A DNA stretch of 64,000 nucleotides from Rhizobium sp. 11515TR (GCF_002277895.1 NZ_CP022998.1:2647501-2711500), one strand, 5' to 3'. Positions 28,626 to 41,599 are shown, numbered from the stretch's first letter. A program made the numbers and translations. The notes: a model not told the origin generated them from the sequence alone.

Positions 28626-30182
28626 CTATTCCGCCGCCGCCTGCTCCCCACCCTCGATATCCGGCGCATTGGCATCGCCGGGCGCGGTCTGCGAACCTAT
28701 ATCCGGGAAGGCGACGATACGTTTGCCGGAGAAATCCGTGTGGACGACGACGCTGCCCTGTTCCTCGAAATAGCTCAATAGTCGCCGTGCGCGTCTGGCC
28801 GAATGGGTGCCATAGGCACGGGCAATGCGGGCGTCGGACGGGCACGGCTCGCCGCTGATCGCGGCCTTGGCGAGCATCAGGAATACGCCCTGCAGATCGT
28901 CGGTGACACTAGCGGACAGGGAAAGCGCCGTTGCCCATTGATCCGTCGCCATGACCTCCTCGTCCGCACCGGATCGCACGATCGCCACGCGACGGCGGAA
29001 TTCCGACAGGCTCATGGGCGCGCCGGGAACGCGGCGCATGCGCAAGCGTACAAGAAACTCCTGATAAAGCACCGAATCCGTACGGAAGCCGGAGGCGGGA
29101 TCATCGAGGATTTCGGAGAGCACCGCGCTCACTCTCGCCTCGCGATCCTCGCTCGATAGTTCCGGCTGACTGACCTTCGGCTCGGACGGTGCCGGGCTTG
29201 CTGCCGGCACGGAGCGGGAAAGCTCGGCCAGAATATCGGTCGTCGGGCGGGGAGCCGGCGTCGTGCGGCGGACAACGGGCCGCGCGAACTCTTCCGGATC
29301 CGGCGTGAAGATCAGATCTTCGACATCCTGCGGCGCATCCGGCAGCGGCATCAGCTTCGGGCTGGAGGAGCGCGCCGAGGTTTCCACCGCGCCGATGGTG
29401 ATCGGCAGCGGACGGCGCGAAAGTGCCGGCCCGAGGGCGACGAAATTACCGCGCTTCAGATCGCGGAACATTTCCGCCTGCCTGCGATCCATGCCCAGCA
29501 GATCGGCCGCGCGGGCCATGTCGATATCGAGGAAGGTACGGCCCATCAGGAAGTTGGAGGCTTCTGCGGCAACGTTCTTGGCGAGCTTCGCCAGGCGCTG
29601 CGTGGCGATGACGCCGGCAAGGCCGCGCTTTCGGCCACGGCACATCAGATTGGTCATGGCCCCGAGCGACATCTTGCGCGCATCTTCCGAAACGTCGCCG
29701 CCGACCGAGGGCGCAAACATCTGCGCCTCGTCGACCACCACGAGCACCGGATACCAGAATTCGCGATCGGCATCGAACATGCCATTCAGGAAGGCTGCGG
29801 CAGCGCGCATCTGCTGCTCGATATCGAGCCCTTCCAGTGTCAGCACGCAGGACACGCGGTGCTGGCGGATGCGGTTGGCGATGCCGGCAAGCTCGGCTTC
29901 CGTACGCTCGCCATCGACGACCACATGCCCAAACTTGTCGGCCAGCGTGACGAAATCGCCTTCGGGATCGATGATGACCTGCTGCACCCATTGCGCCGAC
30001 TGCTCCAACAGCCGCCGCAGGAGATGCGATTTTCCGGAGCCGGAATTACCTTGCACCAGGAGACGCGTCGCCAGCAGCTCCTCGATATCGAGCTGGGCGC
30101 TGGTCCCGCCGGACGCCGTTCCCATGTCGATGCCGACCTGCAATGCACTTCCCCTATGAGCAAGAATCAAATGTGGATGCAT
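28626..30182 (-). CDS. HerA-like/DUF87 P-loop ATPase
   Basis: A 518-residue ATPase of the HerA-FtsK group. An N-terminal beta-barrel-like start (ALQVGIDMGTASGGTSAQLD) precedes Walker A GNSGSGKS at residues 45-52 and Walker B VLVVVDEAQMFAP. MCRGRKRGLAGVIATQRLAK is the arginine-bearing segment of these hexameric translocases. A Pro/Ser-rich linker (about residues 290-350) leads to a C-terminal region with two helical, possibly winged-helix parts. No NurA nuclease is adjacent. A role in DNA handling is inferred from the fold. The start could differ by a few codons. Confidence 0.8.
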   Translation of the reverse strand: MHPHLILAHRGSALQVGIDMGTASGGTSAQLDIEELLATRLLVQGNSGSGKSHLLRRLLEQSAQWVQQVIIDPEGDFVTLADKFGHVVVDGERTEAELAGIANRIRQHRVSCVLTLEGLDIEQQMRAAAAFLNGMFDADREFWYPVLVVVDEAQMFAPSVGGDVSEDARKMSLGAMTNLMCRGRKRGLAGVIATQRLAKLAKNVAAEASNFLMGRTFLDIDMARAADLLGMDRRQAEMFRDLKRGNFVALGPALSRRPLPITIGAVETSARSSSPKLMPLPDAPQDVEDLIFTPDPEEFARPVVRRTTPAPRPTTDILAELSRSVPAASPAPSEPKVSQPELSSEDREARVSAVLSEILDDPASGFRTDSVLYQEFLVRLRMRRVPGAPMSLSEFRRRVAIVRSGADEEVMATDQWATALSLSASVTDDLQGVFLMLAKAAISGEPCPSDARIARAYGTHSARRARRLLSYFEEQGSVVVHTDFSGKRIVAFPDIGSQTAPGDANAPDIEGGEQAAAE

Positions 30183-30273
30183 CCCATCTTTCTGAAAGGG
30201 CGCGCCCTCGTCTAGCAAAGATTTCCAAGCTTCGCGCCCGTGGATTGAAAAAACCCACAGGCGATTGTGAGAC

Positions 30274-31419
30274 CTATCTGAACCGCAGATTGGCGCGCGA
30301 CAGCTCACTGACCGAAGTGCAGCCCATCAGTTTCATGTCGCGCTCGACTTCGGTGCGCAAATGCCTCAGCGCCCGTTCCACACCCGCCTGACCGGCAGCG
30401 GCCAGCGGATAGAGATAGAAGCGACCGAGGCCAACGGCCTTGGCGCCGAGCGACAGAGCCTTCAGCACATGCGTGCCGCGCTGTATGCCGCCATCCATCA
30501 TGACATCGATGCGATGGCCGACGGCATCGACGATCTCCGCCAGCTGGTCGAATGCGGACCGTGAACCGTCCAGCTGCCGGCCGCCATGGTTCGACAGCAC
30601 GATGCCAGTACATCCGATATCGACAGCACGCTTGGCGTCTTCGACCGACATGATGCCCTTGAGGCAAAACTGCCCGTTCCAGTGCTTCACCATCTCGGCG
30701 ACGTCGTTCCAATTCATCGATGGATCGAGCATTTCGGTGAAATACTTGCCGATCGACATGGCGCCGCCGCTCATATCGACATGCTCGTCGAGCTGCGGCA
30801 GGCGGAATTTCTCGTGGGTCACGTAGTTCAGCGCCCAAGCAGGCTTGATGGCGAACTGGGTAATCCCGGCCAGATTGAGCTTGAACGGAATGGAAAACCC
30901 GGTGCGAAGATCGCGCTCGCGATTGCCGCCGGTAATGCTGTCGACAGTCAGCATCATCACATTGACGCCGGCTTCCTTCGCCCGCTCCATCATCGCCCGG
31001 TTCAGGCCACGATCCCTATGGAAATAGAACTGGTAGACCTGCGGTCCCGCATGCTTCTTGCGGATTTCCTCAAGACTGACGGTGCCGAGCGAGGAAACGC
31101 CGAACATGGTGCCGAGCGAAGAAGCTGCGGCAGCAACCGCATTCTCGCCCTGATGATGGAAGAGCCGCTGCAACGCCGTCGGCGAGCAATAAAAAGGTGT
31201 CGCGAGCTTTTGTCCCATGACGGTGACAGACATATCAATCTCGCTGACCCCACGCAGGACGTTGGGAACGAGATCGCAGCTTTCGAAGCTGGCTGTGTTC
31301 CGCCGGAGCGTCACTTCGTCGTCGGCAGCACCATCGATATAGTTGAAGATCGGGCCGGGAAGACGCTTCTTCGCGAGAAGACGAAAATCATGGAAATTGT
31401 GGCATTCACGCAGACGCAT
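30274..31419 (-). CDS. lldD: FMN-dependent alpha-hydroxy-acid dehydrogenase, L-lactate dehydrogenase type
   Basis: A 381-residue TIM-barrel flavoenzyme. FNYIDGAADDEVTLRRNTAS starts the family core, the FMN and substrate residues lie in QFYFHRDRGLNRAMMERAKE, and the active-site His-Gly-Gly-Arg is in VLSNHGGRQLDGSRSAFDQL. GIQRGTHVLKALSLGAKAVG binds phosphate. Most likely oxidises L-lactate into the respiratory chain; other 2-hydroxy acids cannot be excluded. The start ATG 31419 follows GAGGCA and is preferred to one 33 bases upstream. Confidence 0.88.
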   Translation of the reverse strand: MRLRECHNFHDFRLLAKKRLPGPIFNYIDGAADDEVTLRRNTASFESCDLVPNVLRGVSEIDMSVTVMGQKLATPFYCSPTALQRLFHHQGENAVAAAASSLGTMFGVSSLGTVSLEEIRKKHAGPQVYQFYFHRDRGLNRAMMERAKEAGVNVMMLTVDSITGGNRERDLRTGFSIPFKLNLAGITQFAIKPAWALNYVTHEKFRLPQLDEHVDMSGGAMSIGKYFTEMLDPSMNWNDVAEMVKHWNGQFCLKGIMSVEDAKRAVDIGCTGIVLSNHGGRQLDGSRSAFDQLAEIVDAVGHRIDVMMDGGIQRGTHVLKALSLGAKAVGLGRFYLYPLAAAGQAGVERALRHLRTEVERDMKLMGCTSVSELSRANLRFR

Positions 31420-31500
31420 GGCTTGCCTCGACAACACTGCAATCAATCTCAAAAGACATCAAATATCGCCCTCCCAATATTCCGCCAGCCCAATCCTGCA

Positions 31501-31968
31501 TTACAACCGATGCAAGCGTGCCTCCCACTTGTAAAGCACATCCGGTTCCTTTTCCTCATTGCCTGCCCCATCCGACTCGTCAACCACGAAGAAGCCATGC
31601 TTCTCGTAAAAGCGGCGCGCAGGCTCGTTTCTCTGGAACGTCCAGAGCGACAGCGCCGGATAGGTCGACTTGGCGATATCGAGAAGGCGGCTGCCGATGC
31701 CGCGCCCCTGCGCCTCAGGCAACACGTAGAGTTGGTCGATCCAATCCTCGAGAAAGGCGATGACGCCAACAAGACGACCGCCCTCTTCCGCACCCCAAAT
31801 CTGGCAATCTTTGAAAACGACGGCGCTCCAGAAGCCAACATCTTCTTCCGGCGTATGAAGCCCGGCAAGCGTCGGCAGCCGCTCGTTGAAGGAAGCGCGA
31901 TGGACAGCGGCAGCCGCCGGCATATCCGCGAGATCGAGTTTTCGCAGCGAAACCTTGTCTTTCATCAT
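31501..31968 (-). CDS. GNAT-family N-acetyltransferase
   Basis: About 155 residues. The acetyl-CoA motif is LYVLPEAQGRGIGSRLLDIA (Q-x-x-G-x-G/A), and the C-terminal LWTFQRNEPARRFYEKHGF is typical of GNAT enzymes that act on small molecules or protein N-termini. The ATG shares its A with the murI stop codon (TGATG), so translation is coupled to murI. Substrate unknown. Confidence 0.88.
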   Translation of the reverse strand: MMKDKVSLRKLDLADMPAAAAVHRASFNERLPTLAGLHTPEEDVGFWSAVVFKDCQIWGAEEGGRLVGVIAFLEDWIDQLYVLPEAQGRGIGSRLLDIAKSTYPALSLWTFQRNEPARRFYEKHGFFVVDESDGAGNEEKEPDVLYKWEARLHRL

Positions 31969-32768
31969 CAAGCCTTGAGTCCAAAACCCTGCATCAGCCG
32001 GCGCGTGGGGAAATCGGGTGCCCCGGAGGTAAACACCGCAAAGTCGAAATTGTCGGGATGCACAGCATCGGCTACCTGCGGCACCAGGCTGCGGGCGCGC
32101 CTTGCGATGGCTTCAGCCGGATCGAGCCAATCGACCGGCCAAGGCGCAAGGCGACGGAAAATATTCGCCATGAAAGGGTAATGCGTGCAGGCAAGCACGA
32201 CGATATCGGTCTTGTGGCCATCCATCTCGACGAAGCACTGATCGATCTCGGTCATGACGGCCTCGTCTGTAATTGCATCGCCGCGAATATAGCTCTCCGC
32301 TAGGCGCGCCAGATTTTCCGATCCGACAAGCCGGACATGGCATTGTGTGGCAAAGGACTGGATCAGGTCGCGCGTATAGGCGCGCTTGACGGTGCCCGGT
32401 GTCGCCAACACGGAAACCAACCCGGAGCGCGTGCGCTCCGCAGCTGGCTTGATCGCCGGCACGGTACCCACGAACGTCATCTGCGGAAAGGCGGCGCGAA
32501 GAGCGGCGCCGGCCAGCGTGAAGGCCGTGTTGCAGGCGATGATGCAGACTTCCGGATCATATTGCTCAAGCAGCTTTGCGAAGAGATCGACGATGCGCTC
32601 CTTCAGCGCTGCTTCTTCCCAACTGCCATAGGGAAAGCCGGCATCGTCGGCAATATAGATGAAACCCCGCTCCGGCATCAGCACGCGCGCCTCGCGCAGC
32701 ACGGTCAAACCGCCGATCCCTGAATCGAAAACAAGGACTGGTTTCAGCTCATTCGCCGCTGCTGTCAT
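31968..32768 (-). CDS. murI: Glutamate racemase
   Basis: A 266-residue racemase giving D-glutamate for peptidoglycan. Both catalytic cysteines are present, in IIACNTAFT and VLACTHYPF, and the N-terminal [14 protein letters not shown] and FPYGSWEE are conserved. Its start overlaps the end of the TrmJ-type gene by 20 bp and its end touches the GNAT start, so the three form an operon. Confidence 0.96.
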   Translation of the reverse strand: MTAAANELKPVLVFDSGIGGLTVLREARVLMPERGFIYIADDAGFPYGSWEEAALKERIVDLFAKLLEQYDPEVCIIACNTAFTLAGAALRAAFPQMTFVGTVPAIKPAAERTRSGLVSVLATPGTVKRAYTRDLIQSFATQCHVRLVGSENLARLAESYIRGDAITDEAVMTEIDQCFVEMDGHKTDIVVLACTHYPFMANIFRRLAPWPVDWLDPAEAIARRARSLVPQVADAVHPDNFDFAVFTSGAPDFPTRRLMQGFGLKA

Positions 32769-33591
32769 CGCTTGGGGATTCCTTCGGTGCTTTCGAGGAT
32801 CGGGGATGCGAACCGCTGCCGCGCGGGGACTTCCGCGAGAAGCGGTCGAGAGACGAGATCACCCCGCGCAAGACGCTGATTTCCTGTTCGGTGAACGCCC
32901 GGCGCGAGAGAACGGCCCGGAGATTGTCGACCATTTTCGGCTTTTTCCCGGCGGGATGGAAATAATTGCGCGCATCCAGCGCCTCCTCGAGCTGGTCGAA
33001 CAGGCCGAAAAGCTGCTCCTTCGTCGAAGGCCGCTGCTCGATCGCCTGGAAGGGCACATCGCCGAGATCCTCCATGCCCGACTTCATCCATTCATAGGAC
33101 ATCAACAGCACGGCCTGCGCGATGTTCAAAGAAGCGAAAGCGGGATTGACGGGAAAGGTGACGATCTCGTCGGCCAGCGCCACTTCCTCGTTCGTCAGGC
33201 CCCAGCGCTCACGGCCGAAGAGAATGCCGGTGCCCTCGCCCGCTTTGAATTTGGTGCGGAGCGTCTCGGCCGCAACGACAGGCGAACGCACCGGCTTGTA
33301 GCCATCCCGCTCCCGCGCTGTTGTCGCATAGACGAAATTGAGATCAGCGATCGCCTGCTCCAACGTGTCGTAGACCTTGGTCGCCTCAATAATATGATCC
33401 GCCTTGGAGGCAGTCGCCTGTGCCCTCTCGTTCGGCCAGCCATCGCGAGGATTGACGAGGCGCAATTCGGCAAGGCCGAAATTCGCCATGGCGCGCGCCA
33501 CCATACCGATATTTTCGCCCATCTGCGGCTCGACCAGAATGATGGCCGGCCCTTCGGCCAGAAGTTGACGCTCGCTATTCGTGCCTGCCAT
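32749..33591 (-). CDS. TrmH/SpoU-family RNA 2'-O-methyltransferase, TrmJ type
   Basis: A 280-residue SPOUT methyltransferase. The N-terminal [20 protein letters not shown] with [17 protein letters not shown] and the knot-forming [20 protein letters not shown] and [20 protein letters not shown] match TrmJ, which methylates position 32 of tRNAs. ttcA in this same window thiolates position 32, a coincidence of theme, not an operon link. The Ser/Lys-rich C-terminal 30 residues look disordered. ATG 33591 is preferred to one 75 bases upstream. Confidence 0.9.
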   Translation of the reverse strand: MAGTNSERQLLAEGPAIILVEPQMGENIGMVARAMANFGLAELRLVNPRDGWPNERAQATASKADHIIEATKVYDTLEQAIADLNFVYATTARERDGYKPVRSPVVAAETLRTKFKAGEGTGILFGRERWGLTNEEVALADEIVTFPVNPAFASLNIAQAVLLMSYEWMKSGMEDLGDVPFQAIEQRPSTKEQLFGLFDQLEEALDARNYFHPAGKKPKMVDNLRAVLSRRAFTEQEISVLRGVISSLDRFSRKSPRGSGSHPRSSKAPKESPSDDSSGE

Positions 33592-33704
33592 GAGTCTTGC
33601 TCTCCGTGCGCGAACCTTCTCGCGCAAATCATGGGTCGCAATAGCGAGACGCCAGCCGATCGGCAAGGTTTTTGCGCTTGAACGGCAGAACGAATCCCGC
33701 CCGA

Positions 33705-34310
33705 CTATTGCGGATTGGCCGGCTTCTGCTGATCCGACGGTTGCTGCGTCTGGTCTGTTGGCTGTTGCTGCTGCTGTTTGACAAGATCCACCATCACGCT
33801 CTTGAGCGAGCTTGGATTGCCATTGTCGTCGTTTGTGACGATATCGTCCACCACGGGCCTGCTGCCCTCTTCGATGACCTCGAAACGAACCGTCGTCACT
33901 TTCTGATAATCGGCGTCGGAACCCATGCAGGTCGATTTCTTGAAGGTCGCCAGAACCTCCGTCACATTACCCTTTGGCGGCTGGGCGGCAATCTTCACAT
34001 CTTCCAGCGGACACGCATCCTGCGCATTGACAATGACATCGTAGTCGAAGGGCGAGATACCATCCTCGTCGGCGGCGGGAAATTGCGCCGCCGCCTGGTA
34101 TTTCGCTCCAAAATCCTTGCTGTAAATATCCTTGAGCTTGTCCTCGCCGAAAATATCCTGCCAGTCGCTGTCGCCGCCCGCCCAGTTCGAGACGGTCGCG
34201 TCCATGATGGCCTTGACCGGCGTCGTCGCATCGGCCGCCAACGCCGCATGCGCGCCAAGCGAGAACTGAAAAAGCATAAGGGCGAAAGCGGAGGCGGCAA
34301 ATTTATGCAT
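33705..34310 (-). CDS. Hypothetical exported protein with Gln-rich tail
   Basis: A 201-residue protein. Signal peptide MHKFAASAFALMLFQFSLGA then HAALA (cleavage near residue 25). The mature part has two Cys (ACPLEDV and STCMGSD), likely a periplasmic disulphide, and ends in a Gln/Pro-rich tail (QQQQQPTDQTQQPSDQQKP). The fold recalls small periplasmic DUF3828-like proteins, but I cannot confirm this. Function unknown. It is divergent from icd. Confidence 0.65.
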   Translation of the reverse strand: MHKFAASAFALMLFQFSLGAHAALAADATTPVKAIMDATVSNWAGGDSDWQDIFGEDKLKDIYSKDFGAKYQAAAQFPAADEDGISPFDYDVIVNAQDACPLEDVKIAAQPPKGNVTEVLATFKKSTCMGSDADYQKVTTVRFEVIEEGSRPVVDDIVTNDDNGNPSSLKSVMVDLVKQQQQQPTDQTQQPSDQQKPANPQ

Positions 34311-34451
34311 GACGTGATTCCATGACGCAGGGGCAACGGGCAAAACCTGGGCGACATTAGACCCATCAATCGCTTTGGCAATGGCCGGATCGTAAAAAGC
34401 GGGGTGATGTTACGAATGATCAAAAACGCGACCCGGGAGGCTCTATCGGCT

Positions 34452-34479
34452 TTGCGTTCCGCACTTGCGATGCTATAGC
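34452..34479 (+). promoter_or_regulatory. Predicted sigma-70 promoter of icd
   Basis: TTGCGT (34452-34457), 16-base spacer, TATAGC (34474-34479). It is 62 bases before the icd ATG, in the 230-bp gap between two divergent genes. Confidence 0.5.
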
Positions 34480-34540
34480 CTCGGGACTTCATATTACCCA
34501 CAGGACCATCGGGTCCCATCAGCTTAAACGAGGCAGAAGC

Positions 34541-35755
34541 ATGAAGAAGATCAAGGTCGCAAATCCCGTTGCCGATCTCGATGGCGACGAAATGACTCGC
34601 ATCATCTGGCAGCTCATCAAAGAAAAACTGATCTTCCCCTACCTCGACATCGATATCGATTATTACGACCTCTCGGTCGAAAACCGCGACGCCACCAACG
34701 ACCAGGTGACCGTCGATGCAGCCAATGCCATCAAGAAGTATGGCGTCGGCATCAAGTGCGCGACGATCACCCCGGATGAAGCCCGCGTCAAGGAATTCAA
34801 CCTAAAGGAAATGTGGAAAAGCCCGAACGGCACGATCCGCAACATCCTCGGCGGCGTCATCTTCCGCGAGCCGATCATCTGCAAGAACGTTCCGCGCCTG
34901 GTTCCGGGCTGGACGCAGCCGATCGTCGTCGGCCGTCACGCTTTTGGCGACCAGTACCGCGCCACCGACTTCAAGTTCCCCGGCAAGGGCAAGCTCACCA
35001 TCAAGTTTGTCGGCGAAGATGGCACGGTCATCGAGAAGGAAGTCTTCAACGCTCCGGGCGCCGGCGTTGCAATGGCCATGTACAACCTCGACGAGTCGAT
35101 CCGCGAATTCGCCCGCGCCTCTATGATGTACGGCCTGATGCGCAAGTGGCCGGTCTACCTCTCGACCAAGAATACCATCCTCAAGGCCTATGACGGCCGC
35201 TTCAAGGACATCTTCGAAGAAGTCTACCAGAACGAGTTCAAGGCTCAGTTCGACGAAGCCGGCATCACCTATGAACACCGCCTCATAGACGACATGGTTG
35301 CCTCCGCCCTGAAGTGGTCCGGCGGCTACGTCTGGGCCTGCAAGAACTATGACGGCGACGTCCAGTCCGACACGGTTGCCCAGGGCTTCGGCTCGCTTGG
35401 CCTGATGACCTCTGTTCTGCTCACGCCGGACGGCAAGACGGTCGAAGCCGAAGCCGCACACGGCACGGTGACCCGCCATTACCGCCAGCACCAGAAGGGC
35501 CAGGAAACCTCGACGAACTCGATCGCTTCGATCTTCGCCTGGACCCGCGGCCTCGCTCACCGCGCCAAGCTCGACGACAATGCCGAACTCGCGAAGTTCG
35601 CTTCCACGCTCGAAAAGGTTTGCGTCGACACGGTTGAAGCCGGCTACATGACCAAGGACCTGGCGCTGCTGATCGGCCCCGATCAACCGTGGCTCTCGAC
35701 CACCGCCTTCCTCGACAAGATCGACGAAAACCTCAAGAAGGCCATGGCTGCCTAA
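34541..35755 (+). CDS. icd: NADP-dependent isocitrate dehydrogenase
   Basis: A 404-residue homodimeric (type II, eukaryote-like) enzyme oxidising isocitrate to 2-oxoglutarate in the TCA cycle. [20 protein letters not shown], the substrate Ser/Asn region [12 protein letters not shown], metal ligands in [15 protein letters not shown] and [14 protein letters not shown], and the cofactor segment [16 protein letters not shown] are all present. Monocistronic, with promoter before and terminator after. Confidence 0.98.
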   Translation: MKKIKVANPVADLDGDEMTRIIWQLIKEKLIFPYLDIDIDYYDLSVENRDATNDQVTVDAANAIKKYGVGIKCATITPDEARVKEFNLKEMWKSPNGTIRNILGGVIFREPIICKNVPRLVPGWTQPIVVGRHAFGDQYRATDFKFPGKGKLTIKFVGEDGTVIEKEVFNAPGAGVAMAMYNLDESIREFARASMMYGLMRKWPVYLSTKNTILKAYDGRFKDIFEEVYQNEFKAQFDEAGITYEHRLIDDMVASALKWSGGYVWACKNYDGDVQSDTVAQGFGSLGLMTSVLLTPDGKTVEAEAAHGTVTRHYRQHQKGQETSTNSIASIFAWTRGLAHRAKLDDNAELAKFASTLEKVCVDTVEAGYMTKDLALLIGPDQPWLSTTAFLDKIDENLKKAMAA

Positions 35756-35779
35756 GCCTTGCCGACATGAGCAGACACG

Positions 35780-35810
35780 AAAACCCGGCCTCAACGCCGG
35801 GTTTTCTTTT
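35780..35810 (+). terminator. Rho-independent terminator of icd
   Basis: Perfect 10-bp stem AAAACCCGGC / GCCGGGTTTT with a 6-base loop and then CTTTT, 24 bases after the icd stop. Confidence 0.88.
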
Positions 35811-35874
35811 GCGCTGAATCTTGCCGCCGGGGCGAACCGGTGGCAAAAATGCCCGCAACAAAGGGGAGAGGCAG

Positions 35875-36501
35875 ATGGCTGAAGAACTCGTTTTCTATAC
35901 CAATCCGATGTCGCGCGGACGCATCGCCCGCTGGATGCTCGAGGAAATCGGCCAGCCCTACCGCACCGAATATCTCGACTACGGCACGACGATGAAATCG
36001 CCGGAATATCTCGCGGTCAACCCGATGGGCAAGGTACCGGCCATCAAGCATGGCGATACCGTCGTCACCGAAGGTGCCGCCATCTGTGCCTATCTGGCCG
36101 AAACTTTTCCGCAGGCGGGGCTTGCTCCGACGGCTGCCGAGCGCGGCCGCTATTTCCGCTGGATGTTCTTTGCGGCCGGGCCGTTCGAGATGGCGATCAC
36201 CAATCGCGCCCTCGGCTTCGAAGTCCCGCCGGAACGCCTGCGCATGGCCGGCTGCGGCAGCTTTGCGAACGTGCTTGATGCGATGGAGTACGCCGTCACG
36301 ACCTCGCCGTTCATCGCCGGCGACCGCTTTACGGCAGCCGACGTCTATGTCGGTTCGCATGTCGGCTGGGGACTTAATTTCGGTACCATCGAAAAGCGGC
36401 CGGCATTCGTCGACTACTGGAGCCGCGTCAGCGACCGCGACGCCTACCGCCGCGGCAACGAGATTGACAATGCCGCCATGCCGAAACCGACTAATGCCTG
36501 A
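35875..36501 (+). CDS. Glutathione S-transferase family protein
   Basis: A 208-residue cytosolic GST. N-terminal thioredoxin-like domain: LVFYTNPMSRGRIARWMLEE with the catalytic Ser/Tyr region, MGKVPAIKHGDTVVTEGAAI (cis-proline and glutathione-binding E-G/S), followed by an all-helical domain with FIAGDRFTAADVYVGSHVGW. AGGGGAGAGG before the ATG 35875 fixes the start. Detoxification or a specific conjugation is possible; the substrate is unknown. Confidence 0.9.
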   Translation: MAEELVFYTNPMSRGRIARWMLEEIGQPYRTEYLDYGTTMKSPEYLAVNPMGKVPAIKHGDTVVTEGAAICAYLAETFPQAGLAPTAAERGRYFRWMFFAAGPFEMAITNRALGFEVPPERLRMAGCGSFANVLDAMEYAVTTSPFIAGDRFTAADVYVGSHVGWGLNFGTIEKRPAFVDYWSRVSDRDAYRRGNEIDNAAMPKPTNA

Positions 36502-36547
36502 CAATACAAGGTATTGAAAGGAAAAACTCTATCGGGATCTTATGCCG

Positions 36548-37399
36548 CTACTGAAGCGGCATATAGATATCCGTCAGCAATTCCGTCGGCGGTACATCAC
36601 GCGGATTGTTGATATATTCTTCGAACATGAGGGTATCGCGCAGCTGCCGCCCGGAAGCCGGGAGCCATTGCGCATAGAGCCACTGATAAGCCCTATGCAT
36701 GTTCGCATAAGGCCCCTTGTGACGCAGCACGGCATAGTCGCCGCCATCAAGCGAACGCCGCTCCAGCGGAGCATTGGCAACGACGGCCTCGCTGGCAGTA
36801 ACACAGGCATAGGAGCGCAGATTGTCCGCTTCCACGACATCGGGATCGTCGAGATAGACGCCGATCATGCGCATATCCGGCCCTGCCAGGCCACGGGCGA
36901 AGATGGTGCCGAAGAGTGTTTCAAATGCCTGCCCGATCTGCATATAGGAGCCGCGATGGGCGACACCGATCAGTGACATCGGGGAAATCGTGCGAAGCGT
37001 AACGTCGAACATGACCGTGATCCTTCCTTGGGTGCTGGGTTCGAAGATCGTATGGCTTCCCTCATTCCGATATCGCGCCGGCGGCATGCCGTAGACGGAT
37101 CTGAAGATGCGGTTGAACGACTGGAGGTTGGGATAGCCCGACCGCTTTGCAATGTCGCTGACGGATGGACGGGTGTTGACGAGATCGCCGGCAGCACGGT
37201 GCAGCCGCAGCCGCTTGACGGTCGCCGCCGTCGTCTCGCCATAGATCGCCCGATAGATCCTGTGCCAGTGGTAGCTGGACATACAGGCGATTTCGGCGAG
37301 CTTTTCCATATCGAGCTCGTCATCCAAATGCTCGTGGATATAGGCCGAAACCCGCCGCAACCGGGTCTCGTAAAGCGTCCACGCCGTTCCGCCGCTCAT
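36548..37399 (-). CDS. AraC-family regulator with GyrI-like effector domain
   Basis: A 283-residue regulator. Two AraC helix-turn-helix motifs at the N-terminus (LDMEKLAEIACMSSYHWHRI and SVSDIAKRSGYPNLQSFNRI, then FRSVYGMPPARYR). A GyrI-like (SbmC-type) small-molecule-binding domain begins around residue 125. This is the Rob/multidrug-responsive layout. AAGGGG is 7 bases before ATG 37399. It converges on the GST gene; regulating it is possible but unproven. Confidence 0.9.
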   Translation of the reverse strand: MSGGTAWTLYETRLRRVSAYIHEHLDDELDMEKLAEIACMSSYHWHRIYRAIYGETTAATVKRLRLHRAAGDLVNTRPSVSDIAKRSGYPNLQSFNRIFRSVYGMPPARYRNEGSHTIFEPSTQGRITVMFDVTLRTISPMSLIGVAHRGSYMQIGQAFETLFGTIFARGLAGPDMRMIGVYLDDPDVVEADNLRSYACVTASEAVVANAPLERRSLDGGDYAVLRHKGPYANMHRAYQWLYAQWLPASGRQLRDTLMFEEYINNPRDVPPTELLTDIYMPLQ

Positions 37400-37479
37400 G
37401 TCTAACCCCTTGCAAATCGATCGGCCCGACAAGAGCATAACCCGATTTGACAAATCCTGCGGAGTTGCCCGGACAAAGA

Positions 37480-37510
37480 AAAATGGCGGACACCGAAGCA
37501 TCCGCCATCT
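37480..37510 (-). terminator. Rho-independent terminator of alaS
   Basis: ATGGCGGA / TCCGCCAT stem with a 10-base loop, followed on the minus strand by a T-run, 27 bases after the alaS stop. Confidence 0.82.
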
Positions 37511-37536
37511 TTGATTACCAATCGGAAATCAGTGCT

Positions 37537-40197
<2,661 letters not shown>

Positions 40198-40286
40198 ATG
40201 GGGCCCTTCAGTCCTGCGCTCAGCAACTTGCATCAAAGTCAGTGGCTTTTATCGTCCGCTCCCGGCGCTGTCCAGCCGCACGAACA

Positions 40287-40324
40287 AAACCGGCCGCACA
40301 TCCCTTGGACAATGCGGCCGGTTT
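40287..40324 (-). terminator. Terminator of recA
   Basis: A perfect 12-bp stem, AAACCGGCCGCA / TGCGGCCGGTTT, with a 14-base loop between recA (stop at 40371) and alaS. The minus-strand T-run is short (TTTT), but the stem is very stable. Confidence 0.78.
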
Positions 40325-40370
40325 CGAATTTCAGTCTCGGTCTTGAATGGAGAATTGCTCCCGAAAATCC

Positions 40371-41456
40371 TTATTCCCCGGAGGCGTCGCCATCATCGGC
40401 ATCGGGACCGCCATTCTGCAGGAAGCGATCGGCGATCAGGCCGGCATTCTGGCGCAACGACAACTCGATTTCGCGGGCGAGATCCGGATTGTCGCGCAGG
40501 AAAAGCTTCGCGTTTTCGCGGCCCTGGCCGAGGCGTTGGCTGTTATAAGAGAACCAGGCACCGGACTTTTCGACGATACCGGCTTTGACTCCGAGATCAA
40601 CCAGTTCGCCGGTCTTGGAAACGCCTTCGCCATACATGATATCGAACTCGACCTGCTTGAAGGGAGGCGCCATCTTGTTCTTGACGACCTTGACACGCGT
40701 CTGGTTGCCGATCACCTCTTCGCGCTCTTTGACGGCGCCGATGCGGCGGATATCGAGGCGAACCGAGGCGTAGAACTTCAGCGCGTTACCGCCCGTCGTC
40801 GTTTCCGGCGAGCCGAACATGACGCCGATCTTCATGCGGATCTGGTTGATGAAGATCACCATGCAGTTGGACTTCGAGATCGAAGCCGTAAGCTTGCGCA
40901 GCGCCTGGCTCATCAGACGAGCCTGCAGACCCGGCAGGCTGTCGCCCATCTCGCCTTCGATTTCGGCGCGCGGCGTCAGGGCCGCAACGGAGTCGACGAC
41001 GAGGACGTCGATCGCGCCGGAGCGCACCAGCGTATCGGTGATTTCGAGCGCCTGCTCGCCGGTATCGGGCTGCGAGATCAGCAGGTTCTGCAGGTCAACG
41101 CCGAGCTTGCGTGCATAGACCGGATCGAGCGCATGTTCCGCATCCACGAAAGCGCAGATGCCGCCCTTCTTCTGGGCTTCTGCAATGGTCTGCAGGGCCA
41201 GGGTCGTCTTACCCGAGCTTTCCGGCCCGTAAATTTCGATGATGCGCCCCTTCGGCAGGCCGCCAATGCCGAGAGCGATATCGAGGCTCAGAGAGCCGGT
41301 GGAAACCGTTTCGATTTCGACCACGTTCTCGTTAGAGCCGAGCTTCATGATCGAGCCCTTGCCGAACGACCGCTCAATTTGAGAGAGTGCCGCTTCAAGT
41401 GCCTTGCTTTTATCCACCGATTTGTCCTCTACAAGCCGCAAAGAATTCTGAGACAT
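40371..41456 (-). CDS. recA: Recombinase RecA
   Basis: A 361-residue RecA: Walker A GPESSGKT, Walker [11 protein letters not shown], the L2 loop region [20 protein letters not shown], and an acidic C-terminus (DADDGDAS). It drives homologous recombination and LexA self-cleavage. The chosen ATG gives [20 protein letters not shown], the usual rhizobial start, with AAGGTGG 6 bases before it. SOS-like boxes lie upstream, see separate entries. Confidence 0.99.
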   Translation of the reverse strand: MSQNSLRLVEDKSVDKSKALEAALSQIERSFGKGSIMKLGSNENVVEIETVSTGSLSLDIALGIGGLPKGRIIEIYGPESSGKTTLALQTIAEAQKKGGICAFVDAEHALDPVYARKLGVDLQNLLISQPDTGEQALEITDTLVRSGAIDVLVVDSVAALTPRAEIEGEMGDSLPGLQARLMSQALRKLTASISKSNCMVIFINQIRMKIGVMFGSPETTTGGNALKFYASVRLDIRRIGAVKEREEVIGNQTRVKVVKNKMAPPFKQVEFDIMYGEGVSKTGELVDLGVKAGIVEKSGAWFSYNSQRLGQGRENAKLFLRDNPDLAREIELSLRQNAGLIADRFLQNGGPDADDGDASGE

Positions 41457-41515
41457 TCGATCCACCTTTAGGTTATTGAAGCCGCTCTAGCAATGTCGCC
41501 GCCGATGAGAATTCT

Positions 41516-41530
41516 GTACTCTATTTGTTC
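41516..41530. promoter_or_regulatory. SOS (LexA) box of recA
   Basis: GTAC-N7-GTTC, one base away from the alphaproteobacterial LexA consensus GTTC-N7-GTTC, 60 bases before the recA start. Supported by the well known SOS control of recA in rhizobia. Confidence 0.75.
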
Positions 41531-41584
41531 TCTTATCGCAAGAGCACAACAAGCAATTGAAAGAAAAAGGTAAAATGAATTCCG

Positions 41585-41599
41585 TTCTACTTTTGTTTT
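41585..41599. promoter_or_regulatory. Second SOS-like box upstream of recA/psuK
   Basis: GTTC-N7-GTTT, one mismatch to the LexA consensus, 129 bases before recA and 97 bases before psuK, between the divergent genes. Weaker than the proximal box; could be chance. Confidence 0.35.

Noticed and set aside
30586..32181. Plus-strand frame (531 codons) opposite lldD, the GNAT gene and murI
   Set aside because: Spans three well identified minus-strand genes; no domain.
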